Shown in pieces: positions 22,401-36,002 of a stretch of 64,000 bases of DNA. Where the stretch lies: the NCBI RefSeq assembly GCF_030272615.1, contig NC_081410.1, positions 510,443,442 through 510,507,441 of the forward strand. Reading direction: 5' to 3'. The notes under the pieces are model-generated. The model was not told where the DNA came from and searched no databases. It worked only from the letters and a program-made list of their open reading frames with translations. Source of the stretch: Cryptomeria japonica. Its lineage: Eukaryota; Streptophyta; Pinopsida; Cupressales; Cupressaceae. The translations under genes were made by a program, and so were the position numbers. The number at the start of each line of letters is the position of its first letter. The stretch's first letter is position 1.

Positions 22401-23709
22401 GGATGAGAAAAACCATCATAATTAACCATCTCGTCATTTGTCATAAGTTTCATGGTGAAATTGTCTTGTAAAGAGATGTTCTACAGTTACAACATTCACC
22501 ATATACAGGATCAACAAGCACTCCCTGAGAGAACTTACCATTAATTTTCACTAAAATATATAAGGGCCCATCAACTGCCTTAATAATATCCATAGGATCA
22601 AAGTTAATGCAAGGTTTAAAATTAGATTTTGGTTTGGGTTGGCGTTGGTCAATAAGATTGAAAACATTGTTGGCCTCAACACAAGTACAATGAATATTCA
22701 TGATAGTAGGGTTGCTAAGCACAACAATATTATTGGAAAAGGAAGGTAATAGGTTGGTAGGCTTAACGGAGTATACATTTGCAAATTTTGGTTACGGGTT
22801 ACAACTGATTTGTTTTCTTTGGCATTAACACCTATAACAATTATGGTATTGGAATCAATAAGGTCTTGGATAAAATGTTTCTACTATAACACTTCTCAAT
22901 AGCATGGCCAAGTTGATGGTGGTATTTTCAAAAGGATTTGGGATCATGGGAAGTTGTCAATGGTTTAGAAGGGTCATTTCATTTCATAGGAGTAAGTTTC
23001 AAAACATTAGCATTAATCAACTTCAATATAATGCTATGGAAATATTCAAAAAGAGGTGTAAATTTATGAGTCGGTTTAAAAATAGAAAACAGAGGAGCCA
23101 CACTTGGTGTTGTATCTGTCACTTGCATATCAATATTGTTTGAAGAATTTTTTATCTTAATGAATCCTTTATTTGGTTTTTAAGATTTTGGAAATCTTGT
23201 TGAACGGCGTCATTCTTATCAATTGGAGCCATTGAAATGGATGACCCAAACTAGCTCACTTGAAGTTGATAATTAGGAAGCACTGCACACAATTGATTAA
23301 AATAAGTAAACTCAAAGAACAATAACTTATCTCTAACGTCCTTTTACAAATTAGAAATGCAAATTATTTGAAAATTCATATCAGGAACAAGATAAGATAT
23401 TTGAACCTACAAATTTTTAAATACACCAATAAAATAAGTCACCTTTTCCTTAACAACTTGTTTAAAATGAATCAAATCAGTCAAAGAAATTTCAGGACCA
23501 ATATTGTTTTGAAAGTTGAATGAAATTGCTAGCCAAATTTTGAAAACAATAAATGGAATAAAGAGGCAAAGAACAAAACCATTGCAAGGCCCTATCTCTA
23601 AAGGTCTTAGCAAATAATTTAGCCATAAGTCTATGATCATTTGAAAAGTCATTAAAAAAGGTTTGAAATATTTTCACATGAGTCAAGGAATCACCTTTTC
23701 CATTAGTAG
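22400..23709 (-). pseudogene. Gypsy gag-protease fragment
   Basis: At the upstream end, 23700-23407, two overlapping frames give a Ty3/gypsy gag core: LTHVKIFQTFFNDF, then AKTFRDRALQWFCSLPL, then LTDLIHFKQVVKEKVTYFIG. After about 700 bp of degenerate sequence a frame at 22722-22450 contains ILVKINGKFSQGVLVDP, the protease region of the same group, but the residues after VDP are not the usual catalytic context. Several frameshifts and stops. Upstream it joins the 23710-23920 repeat just before the gag core, in place of the N-terminal gag half. No pol. Nonfunctional fragment. Confidence 0.7.
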
Positions 23710-23920
23710 AGGACGAAATTTGTTACCTCTAACATGAAAAATCTTAGAGAACAAACTATCTACCACTACCTCACTTAAACTGGCACTAAAGGTGAGCCAA
23801 GGGATAAAAATATAACAATAAGATAAACACTAAACTAAACTATGAGATTATAGAATATTGCAGTATATAGAACAAAGCAGTAAAATTCTAACTATTATAG
23901 ATATATTACTAAAAATGGAG
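23710..23920. repeat. Dispersed 210-bp repeat, copy 1
   Basis: Homologous to 56203-56410, starting at TAGAGGACGAAATT and including TGTTACCTCTAA and the run CTAAACTAAACTATGAGATT. Both copies abut gypsy gag-pro sequence on the left. The TGTTACC start may be an LTR terminus (minus-strand end GGTAACA), but the right-hand ends diverge and no full LTR could be defined. Confidence 0.75.
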
Positions 23921-24529
23921 GAAGCTACTGCAGGGAGAAGAATGCTTAGGAATCGTTAGTATAGATAGGAAGTGAAAAATCTGATGAAGATGAGTATATG
24001 CCCCCTCATGTTTTTCCCATAGTTAGGCAGGGAAAATAGCAAGGAGAAGGAGCCAAATGGGCCTCAAAAAGGGGTCGAGATAATTCAGCTATAAACTCGA
24101 GGGGGTGGACCCCTAGAAGGGTCATTAGTACTATTCATCATGGGTGTTTTCTCTAAGATTTCTATAGAGCCTCAATGAAAATTCCATGCAAATGAGTGCA
24201 CTGAGCAAGAAGGATCAAGGAGCTATGCACTATAGTGGAGCAGGGCGACCAACCAGAGTAGGTGACTCTTGAATCACACTTTTTAAGGTCATTTTATGCA
24301 TTTAATGATCATTTCCTTTTTCAACACAGTGCCCACATCCCTAGGACATGCTAGGGTGTTAGACCCACATTGGCATCCCATATGCGTGTTGTTATCCAAT
24401 GGGTGCACTAGTGTTTGTAGGACGTACTAGCATCCAGATAATACTGTAGAGGACTTATGAGAGGTTTATTTTGATGTAGACTCTACCAGAGGTTTGGGAG
24501 CACATATCTAGACATATCCTTAGCTTACT
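23921..24529. other. No gene recognised
   Basis: Noncoding on both strands as far as I can see. A stretch TTTTTCAACACAG at about 24320 resembles a plant splice acceptor that could precede the 24530 ORF. Confidence 0.4.
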
Positions 24530-27474
24530 ATGGAAGAGAGTAGAGGAGCTTCCAACAGTAGATCGCCAGTGGCTCTAGAGAGTGAGACTCTAGTGGATAT
24601 ACCACATGCCAAATTTTTGCTTCCATGCATTGATGTTGTAAGCTTTGACGAAGAGGTGGGATGTGGACACGATGTCATTTCACTTACCCATGGGGGAGAT
24701 GATGGTCACCTTGATATATGTTTATTGCATCCTAACACTACCCACATGTGGTCAATGGGTCACACCAGCCATCTCCTCTGTTAAACACAATGCACCACTG
24801 AGAGGGGGGTGAATCAATGGTTCTCAAACTTTTCCTTTAACTATTCTAGGTGAGCATACCGGTTCTCAGAATCTAACACAATGCAGACTTGCCAGTTAGA
24901 GGAGAGACCACCACAAATGAAAACACACACAAAGGGACATCGCATCACACTATTATGTAGGAGGAAAACCCAAGATGGGAAAAACCTTGATGAGCAATGT
25001 TGCTGGAGTCTACTACTCCAATCCAGCCTCATAATGTATCTTTGTTACAATGTTTAGGGCACCAACCCCTAATTTAAGACACCAACCCAAAGAGAACCAA
25101 CCCCTAACTTGTTTATGGGCTACAACCCAAAGGAGCTGTGACCCCTACACCGAGCTACAACTTAGTGACCACAATGAATATTCAAATATAAAATTAATAT
25201 CCTAGTTACAAAAGAGTTTTGCAACCTCTACACATAACTTCTTTCTGTCGGTGACACACCTTCTCTGCTACACCAGTTCAATTTTCTGTTGCTCTCATCT
25301 ATTTCTACATTGCCGATAAACTCTACCAATTCACCTCTACCCTTCTTCTTGCTCTACTAGTTCTCTTCCTCACTTCTCTACTCTTGAGTACCCTTTGTTG
25401 TCTTCTTGTCGGTACAAGCACCTACCGCTTATCTCCTCTGATGCAATCTAGCTACTTTACTGGTTGCTCAAACCATACCAGTTAACCCTCTGTTAAACCC
25501 TTTCACCGGTTTAACCTTCACTTCCTCAATCGTCATTATCTTCTACTATTTTCCTATGACTTATCTAACTCTCTCATGTAGTACTCAATCACTTCGCAAC
25601 AGCTCTATCTTCTCCCATCCAGCAACAACCTTCAATGATTTTGACTTCCTTATTTATAACATGGTTTTCCCACCAAAAGATAATTCAAATCACAGGTGGT
25701 TAGGGTTTCCTCATCAACCTTGAGGCAAACCAAATCCAATCAGATCTTATCTAATCTAATCCTCCAGACAATTGTTTGCACATCACTACCATCAACGCAC
25801 CTTCCAATACATGTTTTCTAAACTTAGCAACCACGACCTTGTATATCGACCTACATCTATCAAAATGCTATTAATATTGTTTTTGTTTCCTTCTCAAGGT
25901 CTTCTCACAATCTTATTTTCATGCTTTGATTCAGGTGCCAACAACTCCCTGATTTTTCTCTATCATTCATTCTTCCTCGAGCCATACTCCTTTGATCTGA
26001 TCCACAAATCATAGGATCCATATTAAATGCACACCTATAGAAACACCTATCCCTACACGACATTTCACCGACCTCTGCAAGCTTTCCACTTCATCTCTAC
26101 TTGGCATCCACGTCGACCTCCACCTCTACTAGATCATCTGTGTCAGTATGAACAGGATCATCGACCAACCACTCAACCAATTCTTCATTTCTACTGGTTT
26201 ACTAACCCTATCAATATCTCACACTTTACCGGTTAAACTTCATGTCTTCTCTTTGCTGAACTATCGGTGGAACACTTTAACCGGTCACCAGACATGTCTA
26301 TCCATAGCATGTGCATTCTCATCAGGTGGGAAGTCTTCTACATCTGCACCTTGTCCATATTACCGGTGGACTTACATACCTATAAACACTCTTGATGACA
26401 CTATGTCATCAACCTTCAACAGACTCCATCTTCAAACCTCCCATTTTCCTCTATTTGAATCTACTCAACCTTGCCTTCTCCTTGATTAGCTCGGATCATA
26501 TCTCAATCAATTTATTAGAGTGACAAACCCATCACTCTTCATCTACACCGTCATCCCAACATGCCTTCTTTGTCGGTCCAATGCATAACCCTGATTTCAT
26601 GCACTTGAGGCATTCCTTTATTTCACTAGTATATCTGGTGTGAGCCTTCAAACACTTGCCTTTACCTCTTCTTTCTTATCTCACAGAACTATAATGCACA
26701 TTATGCATAATAGGAGATAGGCTCCACTTACTAGTGGAGTGATACCTTGTCATCTGCATCCAACAATTCACTCATGTGGCTTCCATGTTTGTGCAGCATA
26801 TATTCAACCAGGAACATGTGATCCAAAGTGGGCACATTCACTGTCAGTCATCTCTTCACATGGTGACTACATCTCTATCTAGTGGGAGTCTTGTTGTTCT
26901 AAAACCACACAACACACCGGTGACCTATTCATTATTCTCCTCCAGTGTTGATATGGTTTAGGTAACATTCTACCTGTTCATTACAAACAACATCCAAGCA
27001 TCCTACTCATTATCAACACTTCACTTACCATTTGACATACTCTCCTTACCGATGATAAAAATATACCGATAACCTTACCATTTCATCCACACAAGTCAGG
27101 CACTAACTTGTGTACTGGTGACTCCAGTGACAGTGTTGCACATACATCTCTCATATCGGTAGTCATCCTATACCGGTTGACATCAATGACAACACAATGC
27201 CAACATCCTTGACATAGGAGCTACAGGCACAGCGAGAGTGGGGCCTAGGTTAAGTGGTAGACATGACTGGTCACATCTACCTTCAAGCACCCAGCCAAGG
27301 AAAAAGGTCGATACCATTGATCCAGTGCATCCTTATCGTGACCATAGCACTATGAGTTCTTACTATTGGACGAGGCTCCAAGTCAGCAGAGGGTTTTGTT
27401 CCACAGATTCAAGAGATGGAGGAGGGTATTTTTTTCACATGGAGATGGAGCATTCTCATGCATCTCTATTATGA
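24530..27474 (+). pseudogene. Unknown ORF interrupted by a solo LTR
   Basis: An open frame starts MEESRGASNSRSPVALES at 24530 and runs to the LTR at 24779. After the LTR and one 5-bp target copy, the same frame continues from 27206 (next residues DIGATGTARVGPRLSG) to a stop at 27472-27474. The joined product would be about 170 residues, with no domain I recognise. Downstream DNA to about 28300 keeps a codon-like look with stops, so the original gene may have been longer. It is not intact in this genome because of the insertion. Host gene or transposon gene is undecided. Confidence 0.5.
24779..27205 (-). repeat. Solo LTR, 2.43 kb
   Basis: Minus-strand start TGTTGGCATTGTGTTGTC at 27205 and end GTGTTTAACA at 24779, with CACCCCCCTCTCAGTGG close to the end. 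Flanks are TCCTC (24774-24778) and TCCTT (27206-27210), a target duplication with one mismatch. No primer site, polypurine tract or coding sequence lies inside or beside it, so it is best read as a solo LTR left by recombination between two LTRs. It contains ACCGGT-type repeats like the S-family LTRs. Confidence 0.8.
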
Positions 27475-28350
27475 GCTCTTCTACTATGTCCACCAAGAGT
27501 TCTAGAACTTGACAACTCGCACCCTATTATAGGTGTGGATGTTCAATCACATTACCTAGACGAGGCCTATAGGGTTTCCTTATTTGATGCCAGTAGATAT
27601 GCTAAGAGCACACACATATCCAGTGTGATGGGTCAAGTGGAGGATCGGTGGTCTAAATTACTAGCAGATCATGATCAATTGACTTGAGATCAGAGATATT
27701 GTCTAGCAACATTTTTTGGGAGATGGAGGTCTAGGCTACAAACCAGATATAGTTGCCATGGATGCAATGAGACAGTTTCTTGCTCAGGTGACAGGACCAC
27801 ATAGTCATCCCTTACTACTAGCGGTGGTGCATGCACCAATTTGGATAGCTTCAAACTACCCCCTATTACACCTGCATATGTATGATTAGCAAGAAGCATG
27901 GTATGACTATAGGACTTATCCCACCCTACCCTTGACGACATATGAGATAGTCCTAAGGGCAATGATGATGATGAGACCACACACTAGCTAGACATAGATG
28001 ACGTCAAGGTGACATAGGAATTTGTCGAGTGGTGGAGCACTGCAAGTCCCACTCCCATTTTCCTAGCTGACACCGAGAGAGGAGAGGTCAAAGCCTTGGG
28101 AGGAGACAATGATGAGGGGTCATCCTTGGGAGATGAGGGCAAGAGATAAGCATGGAGGCAGTAGGTAGCAATTCAGAGCCCGGTGAGAGCCACATGAGTG
28201 TCACCGCCTAGGGGGCTGCCATCATCACTTGTGGCACCACCAACACCACCAATAGTAGCAGCAACAAGGACCGCAAGGGCATCCTCAAAGAGGGTGGGTA
28301 GCACGGCTACCAAATACTATAACCCCAATGATTTTTTTAAAAAAATTTTG
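27475..28350 (+). other. Degenerate coding-like DNA
   Basis: Continuation of the 24530-27474 locus with relatively GC-rich, codon-like sequence but frequent stops, for example around 27684 and 27990. A Pro/Ala/Thr-rich stretch of codons lies at 28200-28300. No domain recognised. Confidence 0.4.
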
Positions 28351-29761
28351 CTCTTATTAAACAATGCTGTCAAAAAAATGATTATGACTTCATTCTATAT
28401 ATATATATATAATCTATATTTTTATCAAGGCATTATTTTATATGCGGGAAATTCTGGTAAATTAGATTTATTCATGAAGTGGGTTAAATATTTAGATATG
28501 ATACATATATTTATATTTATATATATATATATATTTAATATAAATTTTTATTATTTTATTAGGATTATTTTATTGGGATATGAAAATTAAATGACGTCTT
28601 TGGAAAGATGTATTATTTAATATGGGGTGTTTTATTCATTAAAGTTATTATGATTTTTTCTTGTTCAAAATTGAAAAGAGGCAGATTGATTATTTGTGAT
28701 TAGTTAAATTTCTAGTCTTATTAGATTAATGATGACTTGAATTTCTCTTAATCAATATGGTTGAGTTTTATTAAATTTTAAATGTTGAATTGCAAGTATT
28801 TATGATGTTATTAATTTCAAAATATTGTTTGAGTATGGTCTTAGTGAATTTGGAATTTCTTGCAAGGGGCTTATTTTGTTGCAAATTCTTGTAAATGTTT
28901 AGTCGTCCTGTTGTAGTGTTCGTTGTACCTCTTGATCAGGTGTTGTCCTTATGACCTTGTTGTTTTAAACCATATTGTGCTTATTCCTTATGGTTAACCA
29001 AGGGTTAGTAAGACTATGTTTTTGTCACCTGTATTTTGTAGTGGTGTTATGGTTGTCTATTTCTCCATAGGGTCCTCGTAGAGTGACCATGTTTGAATAG
29101 TGTCCTATGGGAGAGTGGCTTTTGAGTGGGGGTCGTGCCTAAAGTGGTTGGATGGATAACCCCTCGAAAGTGAGATAATAAGTGATAACCTAATAATTGA
29201 TTAGGGGGTGGGTAGTTTTTAACATTAAATAAGATAATGTACCCCACGCATGGTTGAGTGCTCGTAAAGACTCAAGATGTAGTGGAAAGGCTTGGAATGG
29301 AAAACCGACCACCTTGTCTTCACAAAGGGTTGGTAGGGTCTGCATGAGACTTAGATGGAACTGGGGGTTCGAGAAAGGTTACCGGGATAACCCAAGTTGG
29401 GGGACGGGACCTATGGAGGCCTAACTAGGTTAACCATCATAACCTATGTGATGACACTCTCTCTTTAGAGTCACTAGTGTGTTGTGATTTTGAGCTCACC
29501 TGGAGTATTTTGGAGTCACACTTGTATTGTCGACCATGTTTTTCTTGTGCTTTCTTGAGGTTCTTCTGCTATGTTCTAGCACGGTGGGGTGATTCCATTT
29601 TGGGATCACATGGTCGAGTGGTAGTGCCACTTCCCATCGGATGTTTATGTGTGTGCCTTCATGTGAGGATTGGCTTCCCAGATATTCCTGTGGTTTGTGA
29701 TTCATGTATCATCTCAAGTTGGAGATTATTCTACTTTTGAGACCTACGTGGTCATTTGTGA
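28351..29761. other. AT-rich DNA and left flank of the chromovirus, no gene
   Basis: 28351-28600 is AT-rich with ATATAT runs. 28600-29761 lacks ORFs; together with 37568-38160 it seems to be one older sequence that the chromovirus split. Confidence 0.45.
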
Positions 29762-31327
29762 TGCAAAGGCCTACCCAAAATTCCTAATGTCCAACCCAAA
29801 TAAGGTTAGGCTAGTGACCCTTCAACTACTCACAAGGGCCCTGCAAGGAAGGACTCTACACCTTGGAAGAAACTACACACACATTACCTAGTCTTAGGCC
29901 TACTCAAGATGAGTAACCGGTTTCAACTCTTCAAACAGGCTTTACCGGTAAGATGAGTAAAAGGCTTCAACTCTTCAAACAGGTTTTACCAATGATCCCC
30001 ACTCCTTTGGATTTTGTACATGACCAACACATAACATCTAAGACCTCTTTCAAGCAATGGTTTTGATCTTGGACAAAAAATCCTTGTATCTCCTTTGTAA
30101 ACCTACCCCTCCGGCTAGTAGCCCTTCTAGACCGGTGTTTTGGATTTAACTCAAAAATATACCACACACCCATACATTCATCTTATCATTTCATACACCC
30201 TTTTGGAAGATATAGTGATCCCCAAATTGGTTTAGTTAGATCTGTAAATATAAGGTTTGCTCCTTCAGAGGCTAAGAGACCTAATAGGGGCAATTAGCCC
30301 TATTTTCCAAAGCAACTACCCTCACCAATAGACCAAATGAAATATCAACTTAATAGTAATGTGGGGGGTAGTGAGAAACTTATAATTCCAGGATTACATT
30401 CCTCGAATCCATCACTAAGACAAATTGTGATGACTGTCCTAAAACTTGCCCTAGGTAGTCACATAGAGATTCCCACTTAAATCTGTTCATTTCTCCACAC
30501 AACAAAGTCTCCCAGGCAACAAAACATGAAAAAACTAAAATAAAAAGGCTTATCCTACATCCCTCCAAAGTAAGAGTCTTCTAATGGACCGGAGTGCAAG
30601 ACAAAGCCATTTTGGTTCAAAATCCCCTCCAAACCCTAGATTTCCAGGTTACAGTCAGTAGAATGAGGGTTTCTCTCTACTCCTGAATAATTAAGAACTT
30701 GACCACCACCAAAAGAGAGATAACTCATCTCCCTATCTACTCCATGGATGATGGGGTTCCAATCAATCTGTACAATCACGTACAACACCTGCAAACTCAG
30801 AATTTTTGGGAAAACTAAATTATTTTGAGTATTATTGCTTCATAAACTCTGACTCCAATGACAACCACAGCAACAACAACATTTGTAATTGATCCCACAA
30901 GGCTTATACAACTCTCCAAAATTTTCCCACCAAATTTGGAGTAGGTTGGAGCCATTGAAAAGCTTCCCCAACTGATTTACAAAAAGTTGCACTTTTGTAC
31001 TCAAAAGTTGTATTTTACAAAAGTTGCATTTTTGCAATTTTGCTCAAAAAAATTTCATACTTCCTAAGGTTGGGATCCACACACATGGACCAACCAAAAA
31101 TAGACAAATCATGTCTAAAACATATCAAACACAAATCTAAATCATCTATTACCCCTATTGACCACATTGTCCCAATTGGCTTCTCAAATTGCCTAATTGG
31201 TGACATGGGCTTACATGGTGGGGTTTATTTGCATACATGAAACATAAGACACACTAACACATCCTAATGATCCTAGTATTCATCGTCAGGTTCATGAATA
31301 GCTTGTTGATGAGGTGCTCCTACACCA
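29762..31327 (-). repeat. 3' LTR of the chromovirus
   Basis: Minus-strand start TGGTGTAGGAGCACC at 31327. Preceded by the short purine run AAGGAGTA. Confidence 0.9.
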
Positions 31328-31339
31328 TACTCCTTAGGA

Positions 31340-34293
31340 GAAGAGATCTCAAGCCCACTTGAGATCAGAGTTTGTAAATCTGAAGAATCTAGTTTATCCT
31401 ACCAAGCCACCAAATACTCAATGTACTCCTTGTTTCTTGTCTTATTTGTGACTCTAGTGTTAATAACTTTTCTTAACTTAGGTGATTCCTGCCTTGGAAT
31501 TTCATTGTCTGGTGCAACCTGCATTGGTTCCTCTTCTTCATTGTCAGTACCTTTGAAAAGTGTAAGATCACACACATAAAAAATGGGTGATACTCCGAGA
31601 TCAGGAGGAAGTTGGATCTCATAGGCATTTTGTCAACACTTCTTCACTATCTAACATGGTCCAATCTTCCTCTGCATGAGTTTTGTGTATTTTCCTTTTG
31701 GTAGCCTCTCCTTCTTCAAATGTACCCATACCAAATCCCCAACACTAATTCGTACATCTCTCTTCTTCTTATCAGCATGAACTTTATACTTCACTACAGA
31801 TTGTTCGAGATGAGACTTGACTTGGTCATGTACCTCTCTAATGTCTGATGAAAAGGGTTCACCATCTACACTAATGGCTTCTTCTTTGGGTAAATTTCTT
31901 AACTCCAACACTCCCCTTGGGTGTATGCCATAAACAATCTAAAAAGGTGATTTACCGATACTCCTATTGATAGTATCATTGTAAGAGAATTCTGCCTGTG
32001 ACAGTATACTATCCCATTTTTCTCCATGTTACCTTGTTAAACACCTTAACAGGTTTCCTAATGACCTATTGACAACCTCAGTTTGCCCATCTATTTGAGG
32101 ATGGTAGGCTGATGAGAAAGCTAGGTTAGTCCCCAACTTCTTCCAAAGAGTCCTCCAAAAGTGACCTATGAACTTTACATCTCTGTCTAAAACAATGTTT
32201 AGGGGCAATCCATGTATCCAGACTATCTCTTTGAAGAATAGGTCTGGAACATATGATGCATCACAAAAAGTCTTACATGGCAAGAAATGAGCCATTTTAC
32301 TAAACCTGTCCACCACTACAAAGACACTATCAAATCCTCTCCTTGTTCTAGGCAAACCCAACACAAAGTCCATACTTATGCTCTCCCATGGCTGATATAA
32401 ACCTACATTTGTAGACTTCCCCTTGGCTTTCTGACATATGATACATGTTTCCACAAACGTTCTCACATCTGTTTGTAATTTAGGCCAAAAATAATGTCTC
32501 TTTACAAGGTCTTGGGTCTTGTCAAGACTGAAATGACCTGTCATGGCTCCACAATGCTTCTCCCTAATAATATTTAGCCTCATGAAACATTTAGGAATAC
32601 ACAAGTGCACTCCCTTGAACAACAATCCATCTTGTATCAGAAACTCAGAAAACTCAATATGATACCGGTCACTCAAAGTTTCACATACCTTGTATATTTC
32701 TCCAAAATCTTTATCAGCAGCATACATACTCTTCAAGGAATCAATACCAACACTCTCCATCTTGATTTGGTTTACATTCAAAATCCTTATACTCAAAGCA
32801 TATGCAACCTTATTCTTAACTCCCTTCTTGTGCTTGAGGGTAAATGTGAAGGCTTGCAGGGTCTCTACCCACTTCATATGTCAGTGATTAAGCGTCTCTT
32901 GGCTATTTATGAAACCGATTGCCTGATTATCAGTAAACACTATGAACTCCTTAGGCAATAAATAGTGCCTCAATTTTTTCAAGGACTGTACTAGAGCATA
33001 CATCTCTAAGTCATAAGATGAGTATCTTTACTTACCATCATTTAGCTTTTCAATGAAAAAAGCAATAGGTCTTCCTTCTTGACTGTGTACTACTCCAATG
33101 GCCATGTGGCTTGCATCACATTCCACTTGAAAAATCTTGTTGAAGTCTGGTAAGGCAAGGACTGGTTGTTCTGCAACCTTCTTCTTCAATGTCTCAAATG
33201 AATCATCTACCTCTTTGGTCCAACTAAACCTACACTTTTGTCCTCCCTTTATGATATCAAGCATGGGTGCACAAATATGACTAAATCCTCTTATGAAATT
33301 CCTATAGAAAGTTGCTAAACCATGGAAACTTTGGACATCATTCATAGTTCTAGGTGTAGGCCAAGACAATATAGCACTCACCTTCTATTGATCCATTTTC
33401 AACTCACCTTGTGAGATTACAAAACCCAAGTAGATGATCTCTTCCTGCATGAACAAACACTTCTCCAAATTTATCATTAGTTTCTCTTCATGTAACCTCT
33501 TGAGAATAATATCTATGTGATTGAGGTGTTCTTCCCTTGTGTGACTGAAGATCAGGATATCATCTAGGTATACTATGACAAATTTTCTTATGAATTCCAC
33601 CAAGACTTCATTCATTAACCTCATAAAGGTACTAGGGGCATTGGACAACCCAAAGGGCATAACTTTCAATTCATACAACCCTTCATTAGTTTTAAAGGTT
33701 GTTTTCCATTCATCCCCTGGCCTTATTCTAATCTGATGGTATCCACTTTTTAGATCCATTTTTGTAAAATACTTAGCACTCCCTAAGCAATCAAGAAAAT
33801 CCTCTATTCTATGGATTAGGAACCTATACCTGATGGTTATCTTGTTGATGGCTCTTGAGTTTATACAAAGCCTCCAAGTGCCTTCTTTTTTGGGTACAAG
33901 GACTATCGGTACTACACATGGGCTTAGGCTTTTACTGATCGGTCCTGATTCAAGCAACTCTTCAATCTACCTTGTCATTTCTACATTCTTGTCTGGGGTG
34001 AGATTGTAGGCTACCTTGTTTGGCAATGTAGATCAAGGGATCAGATCTATGCAATGACTGATGTCCCTTATCGATGGTAGGGACCTTGGCATTCCATCAG
34101 AGATGATGCCTTGATTCTTATCAAGCCACTGTCTGACTGCCAATTCTATGTGTTTTGGTCCTCCTTTCTCTTCTACATACTTCTCTTTCCTTGTAACTTT
34201 GGGACTAGGCATGAGGGCATAGAAAACTACACCTTTCTCTACAATCTCCTTCATGAACGGTTTACCTTCTATCATCAGCACTCTTGTATCCAT
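31340..34293 (-). pseudogene. Chromovirus pol: protease region, RT, RNase H, integrase, chromodomain remnant
   Basis: All pieces lie in one frame with gag; only stops interrupt it. After a protease-side segment (34293-34033), RT runs 33957-33385 with [38 protein letters not shown] and the catalytic YLDD. RNase H (33381-32890) has VECDASHMAIGVV. Integrase has an HHCC zinc finger ending CIICQKAK, the catalytic core MDFVLGLPRT...LDRDVKF...DGQTEVVNRSL with D, D and E present, and a C-terminal GDLVWVHLKKERLPKGKYTK segment. After two stops near 31646 the frame resumes and ends with RVTNKTRNKEYIEYLVAW (about 31450-31395), a chromodomain-like motif. The integrase core text is closest to the Reina/Tekay type of chromovirus; this is by eye. 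Stops near 33384, 33025 and 31646 prevent function. Confidence 0.9.
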
Positions 34294-34299
34294 CCCTTA

Positions 34300-35870
34300 T
34301 GATTCCATCTCTTCCTCTATTAGAGGTAAGAGTTCTATCACCTTACCATCCTTGGTGATTGAATAGGTGTTTCTCAACCCATCATGATGAGCTTTCAAAT
34401 CATACTGCCATGGTCTTCCAAACAAGTGATGGCATGCATCCATTTTGGCTATGTCAAATAGCAATCTGTCTTTGTAAGATCCAATCTAAAACTCCAACCA
34501 AGCATGCTCTTCTACCACTGCTTGCTAACCTTGGGTGAGCCATGAAACCTTATAGGGATTTAGGTGAGGCAGCTTCCTAAGTTTAAGCTTTTCTACCATT
34601 TCAAGTGATACAAAATTTTCAGTGGAACCAGAGTCTATCAGAACCTTGCATACCTTTCCTTTTGCCTTGCAAATGGTTTTGAAAAGAGATTCACTTTATG
34701 TAGGCTCCTTGTCAGGTACCTTCATGGTGGTTACTACTCTCCTCATCATTAGAACCTCTCCTCTTTCAGAATATCCATAACTGTCAGGAGAATTAACACT
34801 TTGATAAGTGCTTGCACTTGCCACACTTTGACAATCATGTTCCTGCACCAAATTGCTTCTCCTTTCTCCCATGGAGCTAGAAGCCTTATCCGGACACCCA
34901 TTGTCCATATGCCCTTATTGATTATAGTTGTAGCACCTAGGAGGTCCTCTACCTTGGGATCTCCCTCTAGAGGGTGGTCTTCTCCTCCTAAAGCTTCCTC
35001 TTGGATTGTAGCCTCCTCCTTGATTGTAACTGCTCTCTCCTCTATTGCCTTCTTGATTAGAGTCTCCCTAATAACCAAAACCATTTCATCTACCTCTGAA
35101 AGGGCCTCTTCCTCCTCTTTCTTTTCTTCCTTTACCTTTTCCATTCTAATCCTACCTTCTCTTCAACTTCTCCTCTACCTTGAGTGCCAATTGAAAGCAC
35201 TTTTGGACTATCTTCGAGGTGTGGAGATTCATGTCTTCTTGGATTGTAAACCTCAACCCATTTAAATACCTTTCCACCTTCTCATCTTCACTCTCTTTCA
35301 CCTTATTCCTCACACACAACTTCATGAACTCCTCGGTATAGGAACTCACGTCAATCTCCTTTTGTTTCAAATTTTGTCTCCTCCTATGCAACTAGATATT
35401 GTAATCCATTGGGACATAGGCTTCTTTCACCAAATCTACCATCTTCTTCCATGTAGCTACTCTTCTATTTCCCTCTTTCACCCTCTCATCTTGGATGAAA
35501 GTCCACCAAGTTAGTGCAGCCCCTTTCATTTTGGATTGGGCCATCTTCACCCTCTGGTGGTCTGGTATGTCTTCACTTTCAAAAAAATTGTCCAAGGATT
35601 CAATCTACTCCATCACGGTGTTAGGCTCCATTTTGCCTCCAAACACTAGTAGATCCATCTTCACATCCATTGTTCTTCTTTCCATGGACTTGAGGACACT
35701 CATCAGGGGTCTTTGGTCTACATGTACCTCTAGCTCCTATTGCATAGGGATCTCCTCTTCATCCTCTTCTTCTCCACAATCTTTCTCTCCACTCTCCACT
35801 CTGTCCTTCAACCGGTCCATCTCATTTCTCAAGGCCTGATTCTCAGCCCTGACTGCTCTGCTCTCTACCA
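34300..35870 (-). pseudogene. Chromovirus gag
   Basis: Begins near 35870 with a helical, charged N-terminus (ESRAVRAENQALRNEMDRL). The gag core follows: DHQRVKMAQSKMKGAALTWW at about 35560-35505, then SSYTEEFMKLCVRNKV and VERYLNGLRF. A zinc knuckle at about 34930-34890 reads CYNYNQ-stop-GHMDNGC: the second Cys of the CCHC motif is Tyr and one position is a stop. From 35595 onward it is in the same frame as pol, as expected for a single gag-pol polyprotein. Stops in the core are TAG at about 35392 and two TAG near 35150. The product would not assemble. Confidence 0.85.
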
Positions 35871-35985
35871 TTTGCTTCTTCACCGGGAAATTTATTTCTG
35901 CATTGGTCACTCTTGAAGGTGCCTCATGGGATCCTTCTTCTTCTCACATCTTATCTTCTCCTTCTCTTCCAAAGCACACTCCTTT

Positions 35986-35997
35986 GGTCTGATACCA
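35986..35997 (-). other. Primer-binding site of the chromovirus
   Basis: Minus-strand TGGTATCAGACC, 5 bases after the 5' LTR end; initiator Met-tRNA type with one change from TGGTATCAGAGC. Confidence 0.85.
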
Positions 35998-36002
35998 CTT
36001 AG

